64,000 bases of DNA from Pratylenchus scribneri (lineage: Eukaryota > Nematoda > Chromadorea > Rhabditida > Pratylenchidae): positions 434,001 to 498,000 of the forward strand of contig JAQSEB010000004.1 in assembly GCA_030063045.1 (NCBI GenBank). Direction: 5' to 3'. Every line of letters starts with the position of its first letter. Position 1 is the stretch's first letter. Made by a program: the position numbers and the translations under genes. Of this stretch, positions 9,586 to 24,500 are shown piece by piece. The notes beneath the pieces were generated by a model. It made no database searches. It was given only the letters and a program-made list of their open reading frames with translations, and was not told where the DNA came from.

Positions 9586-12500
9586 TCAAACGCATCCCAA
9601 TTCATACCATATTTCACCTTTTTCACCCCTTCTTTCGCCATCTCCGTCCAATTTTCTACTTTTTTCTTCCTCATTTTTTTCGGCCACCGCCACATTTTCA
9701 TAAACGCTTGGGGCCCTTTCTGGCCTTTCCACAATTTCCAAATTTTCCTGGAATCCATTTGCATTTTTCCCATCCTCCAAATCATCTGAATAAATTCGGT
9801 ATGAAATTAAATCATTTTTGTATTTTTTTGCTCACTTTGTTTATTGCCAGCCAAATTGTTGGCACGCGCAAATCCAATTGGAGAAGGGATGGGCGCCGAT
9901 GATGGGAGGGGTGAATGTTTTTGGATGGAATTTGGGGTGGATGAATCGCGGGGAATAAGGCCAAGGGGAGCCTGAAATTGGGTAAATTATTCGTAAAGAA
10001 CATTTTTTGGCCAACATTTCTGCCATTTGACGGAGATGGCGAACCACGTGGGGGTTGTGGCATTTTCACTGTGGCAAATTTATTGCCAGGATACGGTGGA
10101 GGCGGAGGCCGATGAATTGATTGTTGGGAAGGCACTTTTGGAGGCAATCCAGTTGGGGGAAGGATGATTGGCCTTTGTTGGATTTGCTGCTGATTGCCAA
10201 TTGGCCGTGCCAATGTCTCGCATTGTTCCCCTGCAAATATTTAAAATTGAATGAATGCAAAAATAATTTATTGACTACCATTTTCAAGCAAAATGTCAGC
10301 CTGCATAACTTTACAACAGGCCGGCAATTGTTTTTCCATTTCATCAATTTGTGGTGGATATTCTCGACTTTGTTGTTTTCGCCAACCTGGCGATGGGAAT
10401 GACCGGGCCATCATCGGATTTGTGGGCGGATATCGAAGGGAACCACCCAGCCGACCATTTCTGGCCCTGATCATGGGAGAAAGGGAATTTTGCTGCTGTT
10501 GATCTCGATCGATGCTATTCTGCTGCTGATAATGACTTATGGAACTGTAAATACTGCTGGAACATAGGGAGGAGGCATTCCGGGAAGGGGCAGGAGCCAA
10601 ATGTTCTGAATTTTCAAAGAAGAGAATAAATATTCGCACAGAAAGGAGTGTAAAATGTATTATTCACAAAATTAAAACATACAAAAATATTGACAATTGT
10701 TGTGTAAGAAAATAAAAATGTGTTAAAAAATACACACAAATTAATTGGATGAATATGAGTGCCGTGCCATTCTATTTTCTAAAAAATGCAAAAATGTTAT
10801 ATGCTTCCAAAGTTTTTTTTAATTCAATTCCTTCCGGAAAGTTTTTTAATTCAATTCCTTCCGGAAAGTTTTTTAATTCAATTCTTTCCGGAAAGTTTTT
10901 TAATTCAATTCTTTCCGGAAAGTTTTTTAATTCAATTCTTTCCGGAAAGTTTTTTAATTCAATTCTTTCCGGAAAGTTTTTTAATTCAATTCTTTCCGGA
11001 AAGTTTTTTAATTCAATTCTTTCCGGAAAGTTTTTTAATTCAATTTTCCGGAAAGTTTTTAATTCAATTTCTTCCGGAAAGTTTTTTAATTCAATTTTCC
11101 GGAAAGATTTATTTTCGCTATTTTGTTTCTAAGAGAGTATTATGATTAATGATTATTCAATTTGTTCAAATTTTATATTGTTTAGGAAATGTGAATGTGA
11201 CATTTTGCATCTTTTAGAAAACGCATACACATACACACAGACATAACACATAGAGAATAAGAATATATTTTGTTTTTTGTGCAATGTGAAACACATCAAA
11301 TTATTCATCACAAATTTAAATAACATTTTCATAAGTGCTTTTTGTGCGTTCAATCCGGAATGACGATGAACAAGTCGGCGATGGAATTTTTGCATTCACG
11401 GCATTCACTACAATTTTGGTCGATTCAGAAGAAGCAATTGAAGGATTGTCTGGTTGGCTGCAACGTTGGCCAATTCGAACAAATTGAAATGTCTCTGCCG
11501 GTCGCCGTTGTTGTACCGGAGTGGAACGACGAAGGAGGGAGGAACGCTGGAAAAAGCGTTGTACCATTGAGGGCCGATCGCCTCCTTCCTCATCATGGCC
11601 CGAATCCTCGTGGCTTTTGTGCCGACTATGGCGAACAATGATTGGACCAACGTGGACAGTGCCAATGTGCGATTTTTGGTTATGGTGCAAGGGAATGGGC
11701 GGTGGAAGTGGAGGGGGTGGAAGGCAATATTGAACATTATTCTTACGGGCAATTGTGCTGATTGGCTGCTGGGTGGGAGGCAATTCAGCGGATTGGGCCT
11801 TGGCAATTACGGTAGGTGATTTCGGTATTTGCTGGGAATGTGTCGGCGGGTGAATGGAGGAAGATTGTGCTGGGGAATGATTGATGGGTGCTGAATTATT
11901 TGACTATTATTTTTTTAATGGAAAAGAGCTCAAATTGCGCCATTTACTTTTATAATAACTTATCAGGGACTGAATAAATTTGGACTGAATAAATTTTAAT
12001 AATTTTAATATCAAATTAAAGAGCAGATTATTAGATTTCTAATAAAATTATTTTTAATTATCTAAATTGGTTCAGAAATGATGAAGTTTCCCTAAAAAAA
12101 TTGAAACCATTTAAAATTTTATGGATTAGCGAAATTTTTAGTGGTTTTACACCTAATAACTCTATCAATTCTGAGGCAATTTAAATAAAATAAAGTTATT
12201 TAATAGTCAAAAGTCTGTTCTTTAATTTGACACAAAAATTATCAAATTTCATCCAATTATTGATGAGTTATCATAAACGAAGTTAAGTTGAGGCGTTAGC
12301 ATTTTTTAGTGCATTTCCCTATTAAAAACTCACCGAAAATTCCACCATTTCCTGCTGCATTGTTATTGTTGTTTGCTTGTATTGGTGAACTACTTCTATT
12401 GGCCATTATTCCATTATGCCCATTGTGGCCATTCCCATTCATCATTATCAATTCATTTTCCGTTGAATAAATTGAACTTTCCTCAGATTTGTCCGATGCC

Positions 12501-15500
12501 GAATTTCCCTCCTTCCCATTACGACTTTTCCTGCTTGGACTCTGTGCCAAAATAATATGTAAATTAATTCCCAATTCCAGTTTCCCACTTTTGATATCAA
12601 TGCTTTTGCCGCTCTCTTCATGAATGTGGTCCTTTCCAACTTTTTTGAATCCATTGCTTTGTATTGTTCCATAATTTTCTCCTCCAATTTTTCCTTGTGT
12701 CTTCGCAAAATTAGCAATTTTTCTTGTAATTCTTTTTGTTCCGCAAAAAATACGTCCGATCGATTGTGCAATTGTTGATTTTGGATGAGCAACAATTCAA
12801 TTTGCCGGATCAATGTTTTATTTTCGTCTCCATTATATTGTCGAAGCATCTAAATTCACTTTAAATGAGTTCAAAAACAAATATTCTCACTTGGACTTGT
12901 CGCCTCAAATTGGCCATTTCTATGTCTTTTTCAATCAATGCATTGTTCAATTGTTGGATGATGGCATTCAAATTGGTTATTGTCGATTTTTGTGTGCATT
13001 CTGCCATTCGCAATCTTCGCAATTCATCCATTACCGTATTTTCGTTTCGATTTTCCATTGAATTTCTTCTGAAAATATTTTAATTCAATTGAATTCTTTT
13101 CCGAAAGAGAGGAGGATTCAATATCGCCAATGGCAGATTGAGTATCTGGGACCGTTCTTTTGGCTATAGCTCAACAAGGAAATAACCAATCCAGGAAGGC
13201 GATAAGCCATTTTAAAGCATTAAATGTCCTCTAAAAGTGGCCATAATATTTTTTGAAATATTAGTAACTCAATTTTGTAAAATATGCAAGTTCGCATTTA
13301 TCACACTCAAAGGAATGTAGCACCTTTTAAAATTGAATTTCTAAAATTTTAAAATGCCATTTTTTATAGAAAATTTTGGATTTTCCAATGATATATTGCC
13401 TCCCCAAAATGACTAATGCCTCGTTGATGTGGTCCAAAAGCTAATGCGGGAACTAAATCGTTGATACTAATTTGCCCTTCCCTCTTTTTTCACCTCAATT
13501 CCGTCAATTCCTGCCGCGTTTTTTGCAATTCATTTTCCAATTCTCCAATTCTTTTGGCCCCATTTTCCCTTTCAATTCTTTGCGCTTCGAATGCGGCTTC
13601 ATCCAATTTCTGTCAATAAAAATAAATTTTTTCATTAAATCTTTTCCAATTCGAATTATTTTTTTTATTTGATTTTAGGCTTTTTCACTTTTCCAAATAA
13701 TTTTAATTCAATTTTAAATTCCCATTTTGTTCACCTTTTCTCCCCTCAATTTTTGCCGAATTGTTTCCTTCTCTCTTTTCACTCGATCATAATCACTGCT
13801 CAACATTTGATGCAAATTTTGGAGTCGATCATGGTCCGATGCAAGTGCACTAAAAATAATGCATAAAAATCTATTTTTGTTGGACTATTTCACCTATGAA
13901 TTAATTCCAATGAATCCAGCCTCTTTTGTGTTTCGGCATGGCCTTTCAATGCCAATTCCAATTGAGCCTTTGTTGAATTCAATTCTTGCCGTATTTGGTC
14001 CTCACTTTTTCGTTGATTTCGAAGCGCCATTTGCAGATTGGCCAATTCGGCGGATTGGCGAGAATGGGCGAACTAATTCACAATTAATTCATTTAGTCAA
14101 TTCCCCAATTCCAAATCAATTTTTACCGCTTTTTGTTGGAGTTCATCAATTTCACGTTTTGCAGCCTGCAATTCTGCCGATCTGGCGCATTCCTCCGTTT
14201 GAGCCCGATGAAGTCTTTCTTGCAACAAATTCACCTGAAAATGCATTCACATAAATAGCACATTATTAATTGGCTCTGATTGAGTAGGAATACAGCTTTT
14301 TCAGTATCTGGGTTTTCTTTTATGTATAGCTCAGCAAGGCAATTGCCAATTTGGGAAGGAGATATATCATTCGAAAGCCCAAATGTCTTATACAATTTGG
14401 CTTATCAAATTTTTATAAAATTCAGGCGCTTAACAAAAGTTACATGACTTTAAATTTATTAAACTCGAGTTAACTGGGGGAAAGTCGCCTAATTTACAAA
14501 TTATTTTACATATCAAAAAATTATAAAAGCCAATTTTTAGAGGACATTTATTAGGGCTAGGGCATTAAAATGACATGTCGCTTTCCTTAATTAGTGATTT
14601 CCTGTTGAGCCACGACCATTAACCCTACTACTGAAAGGCGGTACCGGATGTTTTGCCATTGGCCAACCTGCTCTTTGATGTTCCTATTCTCCACCAACAA
14701 TTTATCATCGCTCGCATTCAGCTCATGTCCAGTTCGCCTCAAATTCAAAATATCCCTTTTCAGGTCATCCAATTCCCGAATTTGTTTTTGTTGTTGAATT
14801 CTCAGTGCATCTGCCTCTCTTCTGGCCGAACATAATGCATCCATTAGAAGATCATCAATGATTGAAATTAATTGAATGTCATCGTCCAATGCTTCCAATC
14901 CACCCTCATTATCATTGCCATTGCCTGATCGGATGGCCATCAAGCATACTGATCGCAATCTGGATAGCTATAAAATGGAATAAAAATTAATTAACAATTC
15001 ATTTGTGCCACTTTGGTTACGCACCAACTTATCACCGTTTCTAATAACTCATCAAGAACAGAAGCAATTTTAATGCTTTTGTTATAAATTTAGAGAGCAG
15101 ACTCTATGCCGTCAAATGATATAAATTTTATTTAAATTGATTTAGAAATGATATAGTTATGGGCAAAAAAATAACTGAAATTTTTGCTAATCCATAGCAA
15201 AGGATATTCTAATCGATTTTAAGGCATAATTACATCAATTCAGAACCAATTAAAATAAAATTAATTTCATTATATAAACAAGAGTCTGTTCTTTAAATTA
15301 TTACTAAAATCATAATAATTGCTTCAGTCCTTAATGAGTTGTTATACACGCTAATTGGGTTGTTTAATTTTCTTTATGCCACTTTTACTACCAAATCTCG
15401 AAGTCGATCTTTTTCGGCTGCCAATTCCTCTCTGTACATTTGTGCTTTCCGGATGTGTCCATCTTGTTCCTGCCTTGCCATTCCCAATTCTTCTTCCATT

Positions 15501-18500
15501 CGTCCAATTCTTCGATCCCTTTCGGCCAATTCCCTTTCCATTTCGGCCAATTTTCTTGCCAAATTGTCCGCATTCCTTTTCACCAATGCCACTTCCCCAT
15601 TTTTGTCCGCCTCCTTTTCCAGCTCAGTTTTTAATGCCATCTTCTCCCCTTCCAACAATTTTCGTTGTTTTTCCAATTTATTTTGTTCCATTTTAATTTG
15701 TTCCCTCAATGTGTCCATTTCAATTCGGCTCTCCCTTTGTTGGGTGCACATTTTTTTAAGTTGAATTTCCATTTCCTCCTTTTCCGCTTTCACCATTTCC
15801 AATTGTTCCTTTTCCACACGGCAATTCAATTCCAATTCTTGATTCTTTAAAATAAATAAATAAATTTAATTAAATAATAATAATACTAATTTATATATAA
15901 ATGTCATGTTCAAAAATTGCTCATTTTTGGCCATATAACTTGGTCAAATCACAATTTCTTTAAGATTACCATTATTCATAGAGCATAGTCTTATGCTAAA
16001 TCTAACATAATGCTATAATAAGTAAGCCCCAACTTTTTGTTATGGCTAAATTAAAAGGCAACGAATTATATAAAATAATATTAATTTATATGCTACCTTT
16101 TGCTCAATCCCTTCCATTTGTTCCATTATTGCTTGATGCGTTTTCAGGGAAACGGTTGTCCTCTTCATTTCGGCCAATTGTGTTTCCAATTCCATTCCAT
16201 CAAATTGTAATTTTTGTATTTTTTCTGCACTTTCTTCGATCATTTTCTTGCTTTCCTCCAATTCTTTTGACAATTTTTCACATTTTTCTGTCGTTTCCTT
16301 GGCCAATTTCTCTTTTGCAGCCAATTCCGATTTCACCTCGAATAAATCCATTGGATTGGACCTTCAAAAGAAAAAATTAAAAAAACGCAAAATGTTATTT
16401 ACAGACTCAAAAAAATCCATCATTTATTTCATAAATAGGCATCTATCTATTCTTTAAAATAATACATTCATCAGTGAAATGTAAAAATAGCTAAAAACCT
16501 GGGGGCATATCATATCTACAAGGGAAAAAAGGAAAAGAAGTGTCCTCGATTTCAAGCATCCGAAATACAGTATTCTCTTCTCATTATAATTACAGTGAGG
16601 GTCCTCTAGTTATAAGAATAGGGGGAATTTAAAAAGGCGGAATTAAAGAGGCGGATTTATTCTTAATTAACCAGAAGCGGAATTAAAACTTTTAGTCAAA
16701 GAGGCGGAATTATTTAAAACTTAGTCAACCAGGCGGAATTATTAAAACTTAGTCAAATAGGCGGAATTATTTAAAACTTAGTCAACCAGGCGGAATTATT
16801 AAAACTTAGTCAAATAGGCGGAATTATTTAAAACTTAGTCAACCAGGCGGAATTATTAAAACTTAGTCAACCAGGCGGAATTATTTAAAACTTAGTCAAC
16901 CAGGCGGAATTATTAAAACTTAGTCAACCAGGCGGAATTATTTAAAACTTAGTCAACCAGGCGGAATTATTAAAACTTAGTCAACCAGGCGGAATTATTT
17001 AAAACTTAGTCAACCAGGCGGAATTATTCAGAAAATAACAAGCTATTCTAATGCCTTTATTTTAAATATAACCTGGTTAAAACTGAACCCTATTTAATTA
17101 TTTTAGTATAATATATTTTTATTTAAATTTACCAAATGATTAGAGTAATTAATTATTTATAAAAGATTTGAAAATTAATTCTTTATTATTTTTTAATCTC
17201 TTAAAATTTATTTCAACTATAAATCTTACCCACTTTAAATAAAATTTACCCAAATGCACAAAAAAAGAATGTACGGGTGAATGAATAAATGAGGCCAAAT
17301 ACTAGGGAAGAAATTGGAGCATTCATTGGCCCAATATGTGCCTATATATATTTCCCTCTCTATTCAATAACAAATGCCGGCTAATCCCTCTTTTGCCATC
17401 TCCGCTCTACCAACCTTTTGTCATTTTCCAATTTTGCTTTCAATTTCCGATTCTCCAATTGTAATTCTAAAATCTGTGATTGGTTATGGGCCTCCAATTG
17501 TGCCAAAAGTGACGATTCATTCAATGAACCATTCATTCCCCCTTCTAAACTTGTCCGGGGTGATGCGAATTCACTCAATGAATTCATTTCCCGTTCCAAT
17601 TCCGAATATTTTTGTCTACTTCCGCGCAAATCCCTTTCCAATCGGCCATTTTCCACTAATAATTCTTCAACTCTTTCACGGGTCTGCAAATTTTCACTAA
17701 TATAATTCAACAATAAAAAAAGAATTTTTGCCTTTGTCAAATCGGTTTGGAGAGTTTTAATGTTGGTCTGGGCATCCATCAATTTTGCCTCAATCTATTA
17801 TAAAAATACATTTTAATAATTCATTTAATCGGTATTTTATAACAATTGGAGAAGGAACTGTCTAGTATCGAAGGTGAAAATTCCTGGATAGGATAATTAT
17901 ATAGAATTTTATTTGGCATGAATTTAGCTAAAATGATATTAAAAAGATTGGCTATTGTTCTATATTTTCCATGTTTGGCCATAATTAGGTAAATAGACAA
18001 CTTTCTTGATGTCAATTTGTAACCAATTTATGCCTAAGAAAAATTTATAAATTATCCAGCAGCTTTATCATCTTTGACACTAGCCACTTCCATCCCCAAT
18101 TATCGTAAAGCCTATTTATTCAATGCCAATCCCCCACCTCCATTTGTGCTGACAATTTCCGTTGATATTGTTCCAATTGTTCCTCCATCACCCCATAAGT
18201 TTCTTGCATTATTTTATTGTCCTCTTTCAAATGCTGCCAATTTAATAATTAATTAATTAATCCATTATTTTCTCACATTCACTCGACTTTTGTAAAAGTC
18301 CAATTCCCCTAATCTTCCTCTCATTTTTTCATTTTCGGCTTCCAATCTTTCCAATCTGTTCAATTTATGTTGAAGGCAATCCATTTCGTCCCGATAATCT
18401 TTTGCCGCCCGCGCATCCTTCACCAATTCCAGCCGTTCACTTTGTAATCGGCCAATTTCCGCTCTCGCTTTTTCCAATTCGTCCTGTACTTCCATTAGCA

Positions 18501-21500
18501 TTTCCTCCTTCTCTTCACTGAAAAATTTGTGCCATTATTATTGCCAATTAGCGAAAAACTAAGACATTTATAACTCATCAAGAAATGAACAAATTTTAAT
18601 GATTTTAGTAATAAAAATTTTATTAATATTGATTCAGAATTGATGGAATATGCTCAAAAACATAGTATTTTAGCTAATCATTGGGTGAGGTTTTTAAAAA
18701 GATTTTTTGGTCACAATTCTACTAATTTTTAACCGATTTAAAATAAAATTTATATTCAATGGATAGCCAAAAGTCTTTTATTAAATTTTGATAACAAAAT
18801 TATCAAAATTAGTTTATTTCTAAATGAGTTATTATTAATGGCGCTTAATTAGGGTCCATCCTGCCAATTCAAGGCCAATAATTTTGACTCACTTTTCATT
18901 GCGCAATTTCCTCAATTCCGCCTTTGCTGCTGCCAATTCCACGGTATTATGTCGGTCAATGGCATTGGGGGATGGACTTCGTCCACCTCCACCATTTTGG
19001 CATTTTGCCGGAGGAATGTCCCCATTACAAGAGGAGGAAGCTGTTGTCAATCCACTGGATGGCCCCGTGTCATCTTGGTCCTAGAATTGATTCAAAATTA
19101 AATATTTATTCATTTATTGTAGCCAATTCTGATTTTCCTAGACTGATTTAGGAATGTTCTGATTATCATTAAACTTTAATCTATGAACTGAAGCAATCGA
19201 TTCGTTAGGGTCAATTGGAAAAAATCTACTTTTGTAACTTATCAAATTCGGACGTATGATAGCTCATTCGACAGAGCTCATCGAGCTGAGCACGAATATG
19301 TAAAAATTTCACGGGGGCAACCATTTTTGGCCAAATTAAGGCCAAATGAAATTCGCAAAAGTGAAGGTTCTCCCTTTAGGTCAAAAAAGTTTCAAATTTT
19401 TATTCGGGCATATTATTTTATCAATCGAACTTTACTATTTTTGGTAAATTTAAACAGAATCGACAAAAAAAAGGAATCAACCACAAAATATATTCAAAAT
19501 ATTCACCAAATCCTGTGCCATTTCCAACAAACCATTGGCCAATTCATCCCTTTCCCGAATGGCCCTCTCAATTAATGCCACAATTCGCCTCTCTTTTTGT
19601 CCATTTCCGGGTACCATTTCCCCATTCCCATTTTCGTCCTCCTCTCCCGTCCCACTTCTTTCACTTTCCAATTCCGCCAAAAGTGAATCCAAATTTACAA
19701 CCGACGAATTTTCATTGCCAGATGTGACCTTTTTGAAGCAATTAAAATAAAAATATATAAAATTAGCACAATACTCTTTGAATTTCCTCGGCCAATTCAT
19801 TTTGCACTTCCGGACGCATTCTTTTGATTCTCTCAATGAAATGTTCACTGTGTTTGGATTGGACGGCTGCCCCTAGCAAAAGGGCCAATAATTTGTGCAT
19901 TTCATGGCCAGACAATTCTATTTGGGGGGGGGAATGGAATTTTGGATAAGAAAATTAGGGAATAATTTTGATTAGGTGGAAATTGATAATATCAATGAAA
20001 TAAGCAACACACAAATATGGGGCAAAATATATTTATTTATTTATATATTTGAGGGAGGAATTGGAAGCAGCCAATATTGGGCCAAAATTGCGATGGAATG
20101 CAGAATTGAATGGAATGTAGGGGAAGTGAGGGAGGGTGGGGAAAGGTAGAAGCGGCTTATGAAAATGTTTTCGAGATTGATGCGAATGTGAATGAATGAA
20201 TGCATTTAATACTTTTTTGTTTGGTGCGCGGCATTATCTCCGCATTCCTCTGTCAACGCCCGCCTTTGGCCGACGGTTTAAAGCTATTTATTGGTAATTA
20301 TTTATGCTGCTTTTTTTTTGGCTTTTTTTGGCGATTGCTTTAGAGGGGGAATCGACGGGTGGAATGCACACGGTTGGGTGGGAGGATTATCGTTTCGTTC
20401 GACTCATCTCACAATGACTGACTGCCAGCTGCCCCAAACCAACCCAGCAGTAACAGGTCATCCATTCTCACAGTGGTTTTTTATTGGAAAATGGGAAAAT
20501 TATTCCAGTGTTGTAATGGGAAAAGCAAAAGGCAAAAGAAATGTGTTTTTGATTTGGAGGGGAAGGGCCCATTTCACATTTGTTTTCAATTTCGGCGCCG
20601 TTTCGCTGCTATTTTAACGGCACATAAATTATTTGTGCTCATTTGTGTGGATTTTCGCTGATTTTGATGGGCATTGTTATTCCCCCACCCAAAAGCATGT
20701 TTTCAGGTTTCGGCTCTAATGAATTCGTTGCCCTACGGTTTTTCTAATTCGCCATTTTCCATTTTCATTTTCGTCAGCCTATCCTCTTCTAGATTTGGTA
20801 AAATTCCATTGGATTAATGAAGATTGGATTGGAGGACCCCAAATTGGAGCCAATATTATTTTTGGCCATAGCCAAACAAACAAAATAGGAAATGAGGGGA
20901 AAACATCCAAACAATTTCCCCACTTCCCCTCAATTAATTCCCCCACTGCCCGCCCTCGATAAGAGTGGAAGCCTCGGTTGCCCTTTCTTCCCAAATTTTT
21001 TGCCTCCTCCCTTTTTGGGGTTGCGTAAACCAGTTGTGAGGATGGATTGGCTCATCGACGGTTTCTTATGTTAGCTTTCCTCAATTTGGGCAAGGTAAAA
21101 AGTCATTTTGGACAAAAGTGGGAAGGAAAAGCGAGCGCGAAGGGCAAAGGGAAGAAGGAAAAGAAAGGGAGGGAAGGGGGGGGGGGGGGGGGGGGAACAT
21201 AAATTGCAGTGGGCATAAACCGGAATGGGATTGGCAAATTGTGTTCGCGGAAATTGGGGGAAAGGTAAGGAAAATAAAGGAATGAAGTGGTTGGAGAATA
21301 AACCAATTTTTTGATTAAATTGTTGTGTTGGAAATTGAGTAGGGAATTGATGGAAATGGGAGAGGGGATTATGCAAATTTGGACCATAATCCATTACGAA
21401 ACCATCCTACTCTTCTATTTTCCATCCACCAAATCGACTAGTCCATTTTGCTGCCAGCCGGTTTGGCCCTATTTTCCATTCCATCATCCATTTGGCCCCC

Positions 21501-24500
21501 TTTTTGCCTCTGTCCATTATATTGTAAAGGGCAGTTTGACCTATGTTTGTGTTTGGGTGCGAACATTCCTTCTTCTCTTGTATTGGCCCAAATAATTGGC
21601 AAGAGTGGCGAAGGGATATTTACAAAGCATTGACTTAGAGGGACAGATTGGATTTCACACGCGCATCAACAGAATGAGGGGAAAAGAGGCTGAATGAATG
21701 TTGGATGCGGATGAACATTCGGACAAGTAAAAATGTATAAAGTAGACAAGGGGATGACCGGTTTATGGCCCAGATGGACTGACAGTGGGGAATGTGGATG
21801 AGGAGATGGGCTGGATTCGGTCGCCGGGTGGGCGAAAAGGCAAATGAGAAGAAGAAGAAGAAGCGATGGGACGGGAATTTGGGTCAGCCGCCACTCGTTC
21901 GAAAGCAGAGTTATGTTTGGTTTGAGAAGTACTCTAAAAAGTTATCACCACCCAAAAGCAAATGAATGGGAAGGGGGAATGTGTGTGCCGATGCAAATGG
22001 ACGACCAAAAATGTACCAACTAGAATGGAGGGAATTGACTGAAAAAGGCGGGAATGTAGCGGCAGGATCCACCCCAAAATCCCGATTCTCGACTGATGGA
22101 TGCTGCCGAGACGACCTTGTCCTTCTCCTTTTAGTTCCTCGCATTATGCCCCACAGCAGGTAAACATATTGGATTGGCGATTCTTTTAGAGAGGATCAAA
22201 GCGATGGACAACGTCAAATGTCAACGGCACAAAAAGGGGGGATTATTTTTTTGACGGGTTATTATAAGGGGGGATATATTTGGATTTGGACAGCTGCTGG
22301 CCAAAGGCCAATGGTCACTCGAAAATATGGGGGGGGGGGGGGGGGGAAGGTAGCCAAGCCAAAGAATGGAAGAAATATGGGAAAATGTGGAGGACATAGG
22401 CATTTGGATGAGCGCCGTTGGGGACATTTGGCCCTTCCTCCTAAAATTTGAAAGGGTCATTTTAAAGTGTTGGCCAGACCACAAGCCCTTCCTCCTCCTT
22501 TCATTGTGGCCGCTGTTTATGAATGAAATTTAAACTTGAGAGAAATCTGGAAGGATGGATGCTTGGAAATAACCGTCGCTGAGAATCGAGAGTGGGAATT
22601 GATCTGGGAAAAGTTGGATTTGGGGACCATGAGGCGACATTTCCGGTCATTCCAAGGCAAAATGATTTTGGGACTTGTGGGTGGACGGAAATAAAATTGG
22701 GCGAAAATTATAGACAATAAAATGGGTTGGTTGGCGGATATTGGAATTTGGAAGGGAATGGAAAACATTGTAAATTTGATGACATCCTATTTCTAAAAAA
22801 TGTAAAATTTTTGTTTCATAAAAGATCCAGAAATACTGTAAAGTAAAAGGGGTTTAATTTGAATTTTTATCAAGGAGATGGTATTCCAGAAAGTTTTTAA
22901 TTCACTATTACGAAAAATTTTTAAATTAAGTTTTCCGGAAAGATTTTAATTCAATTTTCCGGAAAGATTTTAATTAAGTTTTCCGGAAAGATTTTAATTC
23001 AATTTTCCGGAAAGATTTTAATTAAGTTTTCCGGAAAGATTTTAATTAAGTTTTTCCGGAAAGATTTTAATTAAGTTTTCCGGAAAGATTTTATTTTCCG
23101 GAAAGATTTTATTTTCCGGAAAGATTTTAATTCAATTTTCCGGAAAGATTTTAATTAAGTTTTCCGGAAAGATTTTAATTAAGTTTTTCCGGAAAGATTT
23201 TAATTAAGTTTTCCGGAAAGATTTTATTTTCCGGAAAGATTTTATTTTCCGGAAAGATTTTAATTCAATTTTCCGGAAAGATTTTCATTCAATTTTCCGG
23301 AAAGATTTTAATTCAATTTTCCGGAAATATTTTAATTCAATTTTCCGGAAAGATTTTAATTCAATTTTCCGGAAATATTTTAATTAAGTTTTCCGGAAAG
23401 ATTTTATTTTCCGGAAATATTTTAATTAAGTTTTCCGGAAAGATTTTAATTAAGTTTTCCGGAAAGATTTTAATTCAATTTTCCGGAAATATTTTAATTA
23501 AGTTTTCCGGAAAGATTTTAATTAAGTTTTCCGGAAAGATTTTATTTTCCGGAAAGATTTTAATTAAGTTTTCCGGAAAGATTTTAATTCAATTTTCCGG
23601 AAAGATTTTAATTAAGTTTTCCGGAAAGATTTTAATTAAGTTTTCCGGAAAGATTTTAATTCAATTTTCCGGAAAGATTTTAATTAAGTTTTCCGGAAAG
23701 ATTTTATTTTCCGGAAAGATTTTAATTAAGTTTTCCGGAAAGATTTTATTTACCGGAAAGATTTTATTTTCCGGAAAGATTTTAATTCAATTTTCCGGAA
23801 AGATTTTATTTTCCGGAAAGATTTTAATTCAATTTTCCGGAAATATTTTAATTAAGTTTTCCGGAAAGATTTTAATTAAGTTTTCCGGAAGGATTTTATT
23901 TTCCGGAAATATTTTAATTAAGTTTTCCGGAAAGATTTTAATTAAGTTTTCCGGAAAGATTTTAATTCAATTTTCCGGAAATATTTTAATTAAGTTTTCC
24001 GGAAAGATTTTAATTAAGTTTTCCGGAAAGATTTTATTTTCCGGAAAGATTTTAATTCAATTTTCCGGAAATATTTTAATTCAATTTTCCGGAAAGATTT
24101 TAATTAAGTTTTCCGGAAAGATTTTAATTCAATTTTCCGGAAAGATTTTAATTAAGTTTTCCGGAAAGATTTTAATTAAGTTTTCCGGAAAGATTTTAAT
24201 TAAGTTTTTCCGGAAAGAATTTATTTACCGGAAAGATTTTATTTTCCGGAAAGATTTTAATTAAGTTTTCCGGAAGGATTTTATTTTCCGGAAATATTTT
24301 AATTAAGTTTTCCGGAAAGATTTTAATTAAGTTTTCCGGAAAGAATTTATTTACCGGAAAGATTTTATTTTCCGGAAAGATTTTAATTCAATTTTCCGGA
24401 AATATTTTAATTAAGTTTTCCGGAAAGATTTTAATTAAGTTTTCCGGAAGGATTTTATTTTCCGGAAATATTTTAATTAAGTTTTCCGGAAAGATTTTAA

